DNA from: an uncultured Bacillota bacterium
GTDB taxonomy: Bacteria; Bacillota; Clostridia; Christensenellales; UBA1242
NCBI GenBank assembly: GCA_949282835.1
Contig: CASDQU010000023.1
Coordinates: 1 to 10,861, forward strand
Length of the DNA: 10,861 nucleotides
Direction: 5' to 3'
The notes below the pieces were generated by a model, which saw nothing but the letters and a program-made list of their open reading frames with translations, searched no databases and had not been told where the DNA came from. Both the position numbers and the translations under genes were made by a program. Positions 1 to 5,715 of the stretch are shown here, one piece after another. Numbering within the stretch: the first letter of the stretch is position 1; each line of letters starts with the position of its first letter.

Positions 1-269
1 ATTTTATATCCAAAGGCATTGCTTCTGCATTTCAAGGTATAACTGTTTGCTCCAATTTTAAAATCCAAATTCTCGCCTTTTAATAAATCTGGATAATGGC
101 TAAACGAAATAAGCTTATCATTGTCTAAAACTTTTAAATTGCTTCCTTCGTTTTTCACAATGATTGTCTTATCTTCAATTTGAAATTTGTATGTTTTCTT
201 CATTAGAAAATATGAAACTATAACAAATATTACTAATAAACATACTACTGCTATAAGTGCGTATAACAT
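1..269 (-). CDS. Small single-pass membrane protein, 3' end cut by window edge
   Basis: Reading the minus strand from the ATG at 269 gives 89 codons without a stop before the window ends, so the C-terminus is missing. Residues 2-22 are a strongly hydrophobic helix (LYALIAVVCLLVIFVIVSYF) followed by lysines, the pattern of an N-terminal membrane anchor. The rest is a polar, beta-rich-looking stretch (residues 27-89) that I do not recognise. A ribosome site (AGAGG, 7 nt before the ATG) lies almost against the stop codon of the upstream gene. Only 13 bp separate the two, so they are probably cotranscribed and perhaps translationally coupled. The function is unknown; the context suggests a cell-envelope role at most. 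Confidence 0.7.
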   Translation of the reverse strand, partial: MLYALIAVVCLLVIFVIVSYFLMKKTYKFQIEDKTIIVKNEGSNLKVLDNDKLISFSHYPDLLKGENLDFKIGANSYTLKCRSNAFGYK

Positions 270-282
270 AACTTATCCTCTC

Positions 283-678
283 TTATTGTGGAAATTGAAC
301 AACTGGAGCTGTCACCATTGGCCCTATTTGTGAATGCAAGGTAAGTTCTGACATTATACAAGCAATATGACCTGCAAGCACTCTGCCAACAGGGCTCGTT
401 TTGAAATATTCTACTGGGTCATCAAGATTATCATACTCGCTAGTATTTACTATAACTTCAACGCCCATAGCAACTTCAATAGAAAAAATACAACTAGGTT
501 CTGGTTTAACATTTCTTTTCAAAATAACTTTTACAGCATCTGACCTAAGACGCTCTACCTTCATTTCATCCCAAACTCGCATGTTGACTGTCGCACTTGG
601 TTGAGGCTCACTCAATCTTTGATAATTAACCTGCTCAATAATAGGTTTAAAATTCATGTTTCTAATTACATTTGCCAT
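283..678 (-). CDS. Conserved hypothetical protein, possible SecB-like fold
   Basis: This is a 131-residue soluble protein without signal peptide or membrane segment. The ATG at 678 is supported by a strong AAAGGAGA site with 8-nt spacing. The C-terminal part alternates a beta-rich central region (about 60-80, CIFSIEVAMGVEVIVNT) with a helix (about 97-113) and ends in a proline-rich tail (GPMVTAPVVQFPQ). This layout resembles SecB export chaperones and the SecB-fold DUF1149 family of Firmicutes, which end in a helix plus a hydrophobic, proline-containing strand. That similarity is by eye and weak. A SecB-like protein would hold unfolded clients before export or act with a toxin-antitoxin pair; nothing here proves this. 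It has its own promoter and heads a likely two-gene unit with the membrane protein downstream. Confidence 0.7.
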   Translation of the reverse strand: MANVIRNMNFKPIIEQVNYQRLSEPQPSATVNMRVWDEMKVERLRSDAVKVILKRNVKPEPSCIFSIEVAMGVEVIVNTSEYDNLDDPVEYFKTSPVGRVLAGHIACIMSELTLHSQIGPMVTAPVVQFPQ

Positions 679-704
679 ATAAAAAATCTCCTTTCATATA
701 TTTT

Positions 705-733
705 AGTATAGCATATTTGAAAAGAGATATCAA
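705..733 (-). promoter_or_regulatory. Sigma-A promoter of the SecB-like gene
   Basis: On the minus strand TTGATA (728-733) and TATACT (705-710) are separated by exactly 17 bp. The predicted start is about 20 nt upstream of the gene's ATG region, leaving room for the AAAGGAGA ribosome site at 687-694. The promoter sits directly after the stop codon of the Spo0A-like gene, so the two genes can be transcribed separately. Confidence 0.75.
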
Positions 734-739
734 TATATT

Positions 740-1147
740 TTAACTTTCTTCATTATTTATTTTTAAATCGCCATAAATTTCTTCTCGCATAATTTCAAGC
801 CTGATTTTCTCTACTATAATAGAAATAAGTTCGCTATTTGTGTATTTAAACTTATTTGTAAATACAATAGTATCATAAAAATCATTCAGCCCCAATAGTC
901 CACCACATTCATATGCTTTATTAATAGCCGTTCTTATAGCTCGCTCAACAATGCCTGCTGTAACATGAAAATATTCCCCTACCTGTGGATAGAGCTTTTT
1001 TGTAACATATTGAATGAGGGTTTTGTCATTATAACATAAGATTACAGCCTGTCTCATATAATCAAATCCAAGCGAACCTGGACTTATTTTTAAACACATT
1101 AGTATTGTTGTGCATAAATCGCGTACTCTAGTATCCTTAACTGTCAT
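740..1147 (-). CDS. Stand-alone Spo0A C-terminal (DNA-binding) domain protein
   Basis: The 135-residue product aligns by eye along its length with the C-terminal effector domain of Spo0A, the master regulator of sporulation. Telltale stretches are MRQAVILCYND (31-41), KKLYPQVGEYF (50-60), the recognition-helix region TAGIVERAIRTAI (63-75) and TNSELISIIVEKIRLE (103-118). B. subtilis Spo0A has corresponding LREAISMVYND, LYPDIAKKF, TASRVERAIRHAI and TNSEFIAMVADKLRLE. The phosphoacceptor receiver domain that normally precedes it (about 120 residues) is absent. The protein therefore cannot be controlled by the usual phosphorelay and may act constitutively or be controlled at expression. I chose the ATG at 1147 because TAGGAGA lies 7 nt before it; the upstream GTG at 1177 has no ribosome site and lies at the promoter's -10. 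Which genes it regulates is unknown. Confidence 0.88.
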   Translation of the reverse strand: MTVKDTRVRDLCTTILMCLKISPGSLGFDYMRQAVILCYNDKTLIQYVTKKLYPQVGEYFHVTAGIVERAIRTAINKAYECGGLLGLNDFYDTIVFTNKFKYTNSELISIIVEKIRLEIMREEIYGDLKINNEES

Positions 1148-1167
1148 ATTTCTTCTCCTATGGAGAT

Positions 1168-1196
1168 AATATAACACAAATCTCTATTTTTGTAAA
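1168..1196 (-). promoter_or_regulatory. Sigma-A promoter of the Spo0A-like gene
   Basis: On the minus strand TTTACA (1191-1196) and TATATT (1168-1173) are separated by 17 bp. The start site would fall about 1160, leaving a short leader containing the AGGAGA site. The -35 lies inside the 28-bp palindrome at 1185-1212, so a protein bound there would compete with RNA polymerase. Confidence 0.65.
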
Positions 1197-1212
1197 ATAT
1201 TTTACAAAAATA
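1185..1212. repeat. 28-bp perfect palindrome over a -35 element, possible operator
   Basis: The core TGTAAAATATTTTACA (1191-1206) is a perfect inverted repeat, and the symmetry continues six bases further on each side. A third half-site, ATTTTACA, occurs at 1230-1237, 31 bp from the matching half of the palindrome, at the end of the upstream gene. The palindrome overlaps the -35 of the Spo0A-like gene's promoter, the usual place for a repressor operator. It does not resemble the 0A box. Part of the symmetry may come from AT richness, but 14 paired positions including the G/C-containing TGTAAAA arms are unlikely to be pure chance. Confidence 0.5.
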
Positions 1213-1224
1213 TTTATAAAATTT

Positions 1225-1836
1225 TTAACATTTTACATCTAAGACTATTTTGTAATCAATATCAGGATATTCAATTATAACCTGGCAGTCTGTTTCTGGA
1301 GCTATCATAAAAGCTAGTTCATATGTAATTTTGCCGCTTGTAATAGAATAATTAAAGGGTTGATATATTCTATCACCAAGATAGTCATAAAGATATATTT
1401 GAAATTGACAGTAGTCGTCAGTCAAATAAAGCGACCCCTCTTCCAAATAAGCGCCATACAATTCTTCAATGGAATAGTAATAGTCATAACCATAGACATT
1501 TACATTAAAAGTAATCGTTGTTTTCTTTAGCCCTAGTGACGCCTCTATAGTAACACTGGTTTTGCCGCGATTTAATGCCTTTAATATTCCATTTTCTATT
1601 TGAATTATACCATTATCATCATAATAAAAATTAATTTCTGCCTCATCTGTGGAGACTTGATAGAAATCATCAACGCTCTGACCAATAAAAAGATTTATAT
1701 CGTTAGCACTTAAAGAAAGCTTTATATCTGCACGCGTGTCATCTTGCCTGAATACAAAAAATATAAGCAAGATAATTAAGCTTGCTATTACAATAAAAGA
1801 ACTAGCTAGTATAGTCGCCAAAGTCTTTTTATTCAT
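1225..1836 (-). CDS. Membrane-anchored protein with a bacterial Ig-like (Big_2-type) domain
   Basis: The protein has 203 residues. Residues 8-29 form a hydrophobic helix after MNKK, an uncleaved signal anchor or signal peptide without an obvious cleavage box. Residues about 38-115 fit a bacterial Ig-like group 2 domain: a start like SLSANDINLFIGQS, then INFYYDDNGIIQIENGILKA, then GKTSVTIEAS and a closing strand. Such domains occur in surface proteins as adhesive or spacer modules. The tail (116-203) is rich in Tyr and Asp, has three cysteines (143, 184, 203) and is not recognised. No Shine-Dalgarno precedes the ATG, and the predicted -10 ends 6 nt upstream, so the mRNA may be leaderless. The protein is probably displayed outside the cell membrane; a specific function is not visible. 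Confidence 0.8.
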   Translation of the reverse strand: MNKKTLATILASSFIVIASLIILLIFFVFRQDDTRADIKLSLSANDINLFIGQSVDDFYQVSTDEAEINFYYDDNGIIQIENGILKALNRGKTSVTIEASLGLKKTTITFNVNVYGYDYYYSIEELYGAYLEEGSLYLTDDYCQFQIYLYDYLGDRIYQPFNYSITSGKITYELAFMIAPETDCQVIIEYPDIDYKIVLDVKC

Positions 1837-1842
1837 ATATAA

Positions 1843-1871
1843 ATTTTATCAAAATTAGCCATTTTTCTCAA
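1843..1871 (-). promoter_or_regulatory. Promoter of the Ig-like gene, probably giving a leaderless mRNA
   Basis: On the minus strand TTGAGA (1866-1871) and TAAAAT (1843-1848) are 17 bp apart. Only 6 nt lie between the -10 and the ATG, so transcription should begin at or next to the A of the start codon. A second -35-like TTGACA lies just upstream (1878-1883) but is too far from this -10 (29 bp). Confidence 0.55.
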
Positions 1872-1874
1872 CTA

Positions 1875-1917
1875 TTTTGTCAATTATTTAGATAAATTCA
1901 ATAAAATTGTCGAAATT
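1875..1917. promoter_or_regulatory. Pair of 0A-box-like sites upstream of the Ig-like gene
   Basis: The plus strand has TGTCGAA at 1908-1914, an exact match to the core 0A box bound by Spo0A, within TTGTCGAAAT. A second, imperfect copy TTTTGTCAATT (1875-1885, core TGTCAAT) lies 30 bp away, about three helical turns, in the same orientation. They sit just upstream of the predicted promoter of the Ig-like gene and next to the gene for the Spo0A-like DNA-binding protein. A 7-bp match occurs often by chance in AT-rich DNA, so this is a suggestion only. Confidence 0.3.
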
Positions 1918-2009
1918 AACTGCTTCTAAGCTTAAATTCTATGTAAAATTTGTTGCTGCAACTTAAAATTAAATAATAAAAATCTAAACAAATAATAAGC
2001 AGCCAAAGC

Positions 2010-2031
2010 AATCGCCAAGCGTCAGGCTTGA
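2010..2031 (+). repeat. Direct repeat, copy 1 (22 bp)
   Basis: This is identical over 22 bp to 2077-2098; the core reads CGCCAAGCGTCAGGCTTGA. Each copy can form a small hairpin (CAAGC, loop GTCAG, GCTTG). The bases following copy 1 (GAGCGGTAATTAAAAC) resemble those at 2246-2260 inside the broken tRNA (AAGCGGAATTAAAC), and both stretches are preceded by CGCCAAG, so they may belong to one dispersed repeat family. Confidence 0.7.
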
Positions 2032-2076
2032 GAGCGGTAATTAAAACTAAAACTTATTATATATAACCATTCGGAT

Positions 2077-2098
2077 AATCGCCAAGCGTCAGGCTTGA
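2077..2098 (+). repeat. Direct repeat, copy 2 (22 bp)
   Basis: This is an exact copy of 2010-2031, starting 67 bp further on. It lies 28 bp upstream of the tRNA promoter. Two copies with a 45-bp spacer do not make a CRISPR array. No coding sequence surrounds it. Confidence 0.7.
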
Positions 2099-2125
2099 AA
2101 AATTAAAAAAAATTATTAAATTCTG

Positions 2126-2154
2126 TTGACAATGAGATAATTATTTGCTAAAAT
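2126..2154 (+). promoter_or_regulatory. Strong sigma-A promoter of the tRNA-Asn transcript
   Basis: A consensus TTGACA (2126-2131) is followed after 17 bp by TAAAAT (2149-2154). Transcription should start near 2161. The first complete RNA gene downstream is the tRNA-Asn at 2304, so the precursor would carry about 140 nt of leader that includes the broken tRNA copy and the inverted anticodon arm. Confidence 0.8.
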
Positions 2155-2177
2155 AACTCAGTACAAAAAATAAATCT

Positions 2178-2262
2178 TCCCCAGTAGCTCAGTGGTGGAG
2201 CTAGCGAGGGTGAACGCCAAGGACGAATGTCCTGCGTATGGAGCGTAAGCGGAATTAAACCG
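2178..2262 (+). pseudogene. Broken tRNA copy: 5' 24 nt of tRNA-Asn followed by unrelated sequence
   Basis: Bases 2178-2201 are identical to the first 24 nt of the tRNA-Asn at 2304-2327 (5' acceptor strand and D-arm). The match stops at the end of the D-stem. Instead of an anticodon arm there are about 60 nt of other sequence, including a GGAC-GAAT-GTCC hairpin at 2221-2232, and then the inverted anticodon-arm copy at 2263-2285. No T-arm or 3' acceptor strand follows, so this cannot fold as a tRNA. It is transcribed in the same RNA as the intact tRNA. It looks like the product of a rearrangement such as template switching. Confidence 0.75.
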
Positions 2263-2285
2263 TATCGGTTGACAGCCGAGCGCTC
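2263..2285 (-). repeat. Inverted copy of the tRNA-Asn D-stem/anticodon arm
   Basis: Read on the minus strand, this segment equals bases 2324-2346 of the tRNA except for one change in the anticodon, GTC instead of GTT. In RNA that difference is a G-U pair (2271 with 2338), so 23 consecutive base pairs can form with a 38-nt loop. The helix would cover the 3' D-stem, the whole anticodon arm and the anticodon itself. The end at 2285 corresponds to the same D-stem base block (GAGC) at which the direct copy stops. Confidence 0.85.
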
Positions 2286-2303
2286 AAAAAAACAATTTAA
2301 TAT

Positions 2304-2378
2304 TCCCCAGTAGCTCAGTGGTGGAGCGCTCGGCTGTTAACCGATAGGCCGTAGGTTCGAATCCTACCTGGGGAGCCA
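2304..2378 (+). tRNA. tRNA-Asn (anticodon GTT)
   Basis: The cloverleaf is complete. The acceptor stem TCCCCAG (2304-2310) pairs with CTGGGGA (2368-2374). The D-stem is GCTC/GAGC (2313-2316, 2324-2327). The anticodon stem starts at 2329, with loop CTGTTAA and anticodon GTT at 2336-2338. The T-arm is GTAGG-TTCGAAT-CCTAC (2351-2367). The discriminator is G and CCA is encoded (2376-2378). The outermost anticodon-stem pair (C2329 with T2345) is a mismatch, a small oddity. The tRNA delivers asparagine to AAC and AAU codons. It is the last element of the transcript and is followed at once by a terminator. Confidence 0.96.
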
Positions 2379-2383
2379 AGTTG

Positions 2384-2406
2384 CAGGCTTTAAGCCTGTT
2401 TTTTTT
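2384..2406 (+). terminator. Intrinsic terminator of the tRNA transcript
   Basis: The hairpin CAGGCTT-T-AAGCCTG (2384-2398) is followed by eight T residues (2399-2406). It lies 5 nt after the CCA end of the tRNA, so the transcript would be about 245 nt. Confidence 0.9.
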
Positions 2407-2536
2407 ATTATAAAATTTTTATTGAAACTTACTTGCAAGAATGAGGCTATGACATATGCGACGGCAATTTATAGTGTAATTATGTTTAATCTCATTTTGT
2501 AAACAAAGTGAGCAAAACAACATCGCATAGTTTGAT
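2407..2536. other. Intergenic stretch without recognisable genes
   Basis: Between the plus-strand tRNA terminator and the minus-strand terminator I see no open reading frame with a ribosome site and no RNA gene. The only structure is a weak imperfect hairpin around 2491-2512 (CTCATTT against AAAGTGAG). The rest of the 1837-2591 gap is covered by the promoter, repeat and tRNA entries. Confidence 0.5.
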
Positions 2537-2562
2537 ATAAAAAAGTCGGTATTACCCGACTT
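2537..2562 (-). terminator. Intrinsic terminator of the 51-codon gene
   Basis: On the minus strand the stem AAGTCGG/CCGACTT (2543-2549 with 2556-2562, 6-nt loop) runs into a T tract (2539-2544 read in reverse). It lies about 30 bp after the stop codon of the small gene and marks the end of its transcript. Confidence 0.75.
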
Positions 2563-2591
2563 AAAAGTTACACATTTTTAGTTGTTTTGCC

Positions 2592-2747
2592 CTATTCCTT
2601 TTCATCATCTTCTTCTAAATTTTCTTCTTTGCCCATTTTAATTAGCATTTGTTTAATGGTTAGTATTTGTTTAATAGGTGGCACCGATTCGCTGTCCACC
2701 AAAAACTTTTCCCCATTTGGCAACTTAAATATTTCTTTCTTTTTCAT
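2592..2747 (-). CDS. Small hypothetical protein of 51 residues
   Basis: The minus-strand ATG at 2747 opens 51 codons ending in TAG at 2592-2594. It is preceded by GGAAGG, a good ribosome site though at only about 3 nt spacing. The protein starts MKKKEIFKLPNGEKFLVD, a beta-hairpin-like start. It continues with a helix-like middle rich in Ile, Leu and Lys (about 25-39) and ends in a very acidic tail (EENLEEDDEKE). There is no membrane segment and no known motif. A TTGATT-17-TATAAT promoter upstream and an intrinsic terminator downstream make a closed single-gene unit, which is the best evidence that it is real. It follows uvrA on the same strand and could also receive uvrBA read-through, since no clear terminator ends uvrA. 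Function unknown. Confidence 0.72.
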   Translation of the reverse strand: MKKKEIFKLPNGEKFLVDSESVPPIKQILTIKQMLIKMGKEENLEEDDEKE

Positions 2748-2785
2748 AATCCTTCCTTTTATAATTATATTGAAATGATATTTTA

Positions 2786-2814
2786 ATTATATATTTAACC
2801 ATATAAAAAATCAA
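2786..2814 (-). promoter_or_regulatory. Promoter of the 51-codon gene
   Basis: On the minus strand TTGATT (2809-2814) and TATAAT (2786-2791) are 17 bp apart. The start would be near 2779, giving a leader of about 30 nt that includes the GGAAGG ribosome site. Confidence 0.65.
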
Positions 2815-2870
2815 TATCTTAATTAAAATAAGGCGGAAAAATAACAAATTTATTTAGTTTTTGACCAATT

Positions 2871-5708
2871 TTAATCAATATTTAAAATCTTTTTTAAATA
2901 TTTGCCGGTATAGGAATTTTTGTTTTTTGCCACCTCTTCTGGAGTACCACTAGCAATAACCTGTCCGCCACCTTCCCCTCCTTCAGGACCAAGGTCTATA
3001 ATATAATCAGCCGATTTAATAACATCAAGATTATGTTCAATGACAACCACACTATTGCCCGCCTCAACAAGTCGATTTAAAATACCAATTAATTTTTTGA
3101 CATCATACATATGAAGCCCTGTAGTAGGCTCGTCTAAAAGATAGATAGTTTTGCCGGTGGATTTTTTTGATAGTTCGGTTGCCAGCTTAACGCGTTGCGC
3201 TTCTCCCCCTGATAGAGTGGTGGCACTTTGACCAAGTTTTATATAGTCAAGTCCAACATCATGTAGAGCTTTGACTTTATTATAGATTGAAGGTATATTT
3301 TCAAAAAATTTAAGTGCCTCTTCAACGGTCATCTCTAAAATATCAGCTATATTCTTTCCTTTATAATGCACCTCTAAAGTTTCTCTGTTATAACGCTTCC
3401 CGCGACAAACCTCACATGGCACTGAAATATCAGGTAGAAAATACATTTCTATCTCTTTTATGCCAGCTCCTTCACAAGCCTCACATCTACCACCTTGCAC
3501 ATTAAAACTAAAGCGACCAGCATTATATCCCTTTGCTTTAGCTTCGGCAGTTGCGGCAAAAAGTTGTCTGATATACGAAAACATTCCAACATAAGTTGCA
3601 GGATTTGACCTAGGAGTCCTACCTATAGGCGATTGGTCAATATTGATAACTTTATCAAGAAATTCAATATTTTCTATCTTCTTAAAATGCCCTTCATCTA
3701 AATGAGAGTTGTTCAGCTTATTTGACAAATATGGATATACAATTTCATTAAGCAAAGAAGATTTTCCGCTGCCAGAAACACCAGTTATACAAGTGAAGAC
3801 ACCTAAAGGTATATCAACATTTATATTCTTTAAATTGTTCTCCTTAGCACCAATTACCTTTAAGAAATTTTTAGGCTTTTTCCGATCAACTGGAACTTCT
3901 ATCTTTTCTTCTCCTCGCAAAAATTTGGCTGTAATTGAATTGCTATTTTTAATCAAATCTTGATATTTCCCATTGCCTACAATTTGTCCGCCATGGACTC
4001 CCGCAAATGGTCCAACATCAACTATCCAATCAGCCGCTTTGATAGTGTCCTCATCGTGCTCAACAACAATAAGGGTATTGCCAAGGTCGCGGAGATTTTT
4101 TAAAGTGGTAATCAATCTATCGTTATCTCTTTGGTGTAGTCCTATTGAGGGCTCATCTAGAATATATAGTACACCTGCAAGACCGCTACCAATTTGAGTG
4201 GCCAGCCTAATTCTCTGTGACTCACCACCCGACAATGTCTCTGCCGTTCTTGAAAGAGTCAAATATTCAAGCCCAACATCACATAAAAAGTTGATTCTGG
4301 CCTTAATCTCTTTTAAAATACTCTTTGCTATTTCACTTTTTTCTTTAGTTAAAGATAAATCTTCAAAATATCCTCTAAGTTCGCCTACCGACATATCACA
4401 TATATCGGCAATACTTTTGCCTTTTATTTTTACCGACAAGGCACTTTCATTTAATCTTTTTCCATGGCAAAGAGGACAGGTAACTTCTTTGACAAATTTA
4501 CCTATTTCAAATCTGACAAATTCACTCTTAGCCTCAGCCAATCTCCTCTTTAGATTATTGACAATGCCTTCAAATGATAAAGCTCGTTTGCCATTGAAAT
4601 GCTCAAAAGTTTTATTTCTAGCTTCGCTATCATATAGCTCAAGCTTTTCGCCATCATTGCCATATAGTAATATGTCTAATTGTTTTTTAGGCAGATTTTC
4701 CACAGGACAATCAAGGTCAATATTATATTTCTTGGAAAGAGCCAAAAAATACCTCTCAGCAAGCCCGCCACCATCAATTCTCCAGCCAGTAGCATTAAAA
4801 GCACCTTGATTAATTGAAAGATGGCTATCTTTCAAGATTAAATTTTCACTTACATCTGAATATACACCAAGTCCTGAGCACTTAGGACATGCCCCAAATG
4901 GCGCATTAAAAGAAAAGAGCCTTGGAGTAATCTCTTCAAGCGTCCAGCCACAATAAGGACAAGCATAATTTGTACTGTAAAGATGTTCTTCGCCATCTTT
5001 GTCTACAATAACTAGCCCTTCTGCAAGTTTTATCGCCGTTTCAATGCTGTCGGTTAGTCTAGACTTTATATTTTCTTTAAGTATAATTCTATCAATAACA
5101 ACGCGTATGTCATGTTTGATATTTTTATCAAGCGTTATCTCTTCATCAAGAGAATATATACTGCCATCAACCTGTACTCTCACATATCCCGATTTTTTTA
5201 GCCCTTCAAACTGTTTAACAAATGCCCCCTTTTGTCCTCTGGCAATAGGCGCTAAAATTGTCAGTTTGCTGCCTTTCTCAAACTCTTCAATATTGTCTAC
5301 AATTTGGTCAACTGTCTGTTGTTTAATTGGTTTATTACAATGAGGGCAATAAGGCACTCCAACCCTTGCAAAAAGTAATCTCAAATAGTCATAAATCTCT
5401 GTAACTGTGCCAACTGTAGAGCGCGGATTGTGATTTGTTGTCTTTTGGTCAATGGAAATTGCCGGACTTAGTCCTTCTATTGCTTCCACATCAGGTTTTT
5501 GAGCTTGTCCCAAAAATTGACGCGCATAAGAAGAGAGGCTCTCTATATATCTTCTCTGCCCCTCTGCAAAAATTGTGCCAAAAGCAAGGCTAGATTTACC
5601 AGAGCCGCTCACTCCAGTAAAGACCACCAATTTATTCTTTGGAAATTCTAAGTCTATATTTTTGAGGTTATTTTCTCTCGCCCCTCTTATCTTAATTGTA
5701 TCTTTCAT
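2871..5708 (-). CDS. uvrA: Excinuclease ABC subunit A (UvrA)
   Basis: This is the damage-recognition ATPase of nucleotide excision repair. A UvrA dimer scans DNA, finds distorting lesions with UvrB and hands them over. The 945 residues match the usual family length. Two ABC ATPase modules are visible: Walker A GVSGSGKS at 32-39 and 643-650, signatures LSGGE at 492-496 and 832-836, and Walker B ending LDEP at 517-520 and 858-861. Zinc-binding cysteines are at 250, 253, 274 and 277 and at 742, 745, 765 and 768; additional CxxC motifs lie at 121-124 and 411-414. No frameshift or missing key residue is seen. It lies 42 bp downstream of uvrB on the same strand. The ATG at 5708 has no Shine-Dalgarno, while a TGGTATAAT element ends 7 nt before it, pointing to an extra leaderless transcript. 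Confidence 0.98.
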   Translation of the reverse strand: MKDTIKIRGARENNLKNIDLEFPKNKLVVFTGVSGSGKSSLAFGTIFAEGQRRYIESLSSYARQFLGQAQKPDVEAIEGLSPAISIDQKTTNHNPRSTVGTVTEIYDYLRLLFARVGVPYCPHCNKPIKQQTVDQIVDNIEEFEKGSKLTILAPIARGQKGAFVKQFEGLKKSGYVRVQVDGSIYSLDEEITLDKNIKHDIRVVIDRIILKENIKSRLTDSIETAIKLAEGLVIVDKDGEEHLYSTNYACPYCGWTLEEITPRLFSFNAPFGACPKCSGLGVYSDVSENLILKDSHLSINQGAFNATGWRIDGGGLAERYFLALSKKYNIDLDCPVENLPKKQLDILLYGNDGEKLELYDSEARNKTFEHFNGKRALSFEGIVNNLKRRLAEAKSEFVRFEIGKFVKEVTCPLCHGKRLNESALSVKIKGKSIADICDMSVGELRGYFEDLSLTKEKSEIAKSILKEIKARINFLCDVGLEYLTLSRTAETLSGGESQRIRLATQIGSGLAGVLYILDEPSIGLHQRDNDRLITTLKNLRDLGNTLIVVEHDEDTIKAADWIVDVGPFAGVHGGQIVGNGKYQDLIKNSNSITAKFLRGEEKIEVPVDRKKPKNFLKVIGAKENNLKNINVDIPLGVFTCITGVSGSGKSSLLNEIVYPYLSNKLNNSHLDEGHFKKIENIEFLDKVINIDQSPIGRTPRSNPATYVGMFSYIRQLFAATAEAKAKGYNAGRFSFNVQGGRCEACEGAGIKEIEMYFLPDISVPCEVCRGKRYNRETLEVHYKGKNIADILEMTVEEALKFFENIPSIYNKVKALHDVGLDYIKLGQSATTLSGGEAQRVKLATELSKKSTGKTIYLLDEPTTGLHMYDVKKLIGILNRLVEAGNSVVVIEHNLDVIKSADYIIDLGPEGGEGGGQVIASGTPEEVAKNKNSYTGKYLKKILNID

Positions 5709-5715
5709 AATTATT

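Noticed and set aside
1148..1177. GTG at 1177 as start of the Spo0A-like protein
   Set aside because: No ribosome site precedes it and it lies at the predicted -10; the ATG at 1147 has AGGAGA at good spacing and matches the domain boundary.
1185..1212. Palindrome read as a transcription terminator of the Ig-like gene
   Set aside because: The stem is almost all A-T and no T tract follows on the minus strand; its overlap with a -35 fits an operator better.
2010..2098. Two 22-bp repeats as a minimal CRISPR array
   Set aside because: There are only two copies, the 45-bp spacer is AT-rich, and no cas genes are nearby.
2178..2285. A second functional tRNA, or a tRNA with an intron
   Set aside because: There is no T-arm or 3' acceptor strand after the first 24 nt, and the intact tRNA-Asn has its own 5' half; bacterial group I introns interrupt the anticodon loop and are far longer.
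2587..2778. Plus-strand frame of 63 codons with a hydrophobic C-terminus
   Set aside because: It is the complement of the 51-codon minus-strand gene, which has a ribosome site, promoter and terminator; the Ser/Phe/Ile-rich product is typical of an antisense shadow.
4198..4809. 203-codon plus-strand frame inside uvrA
   Set aside because: It is a shadow of the conserved uvrA frame; no promoter or ribosome site of its own.
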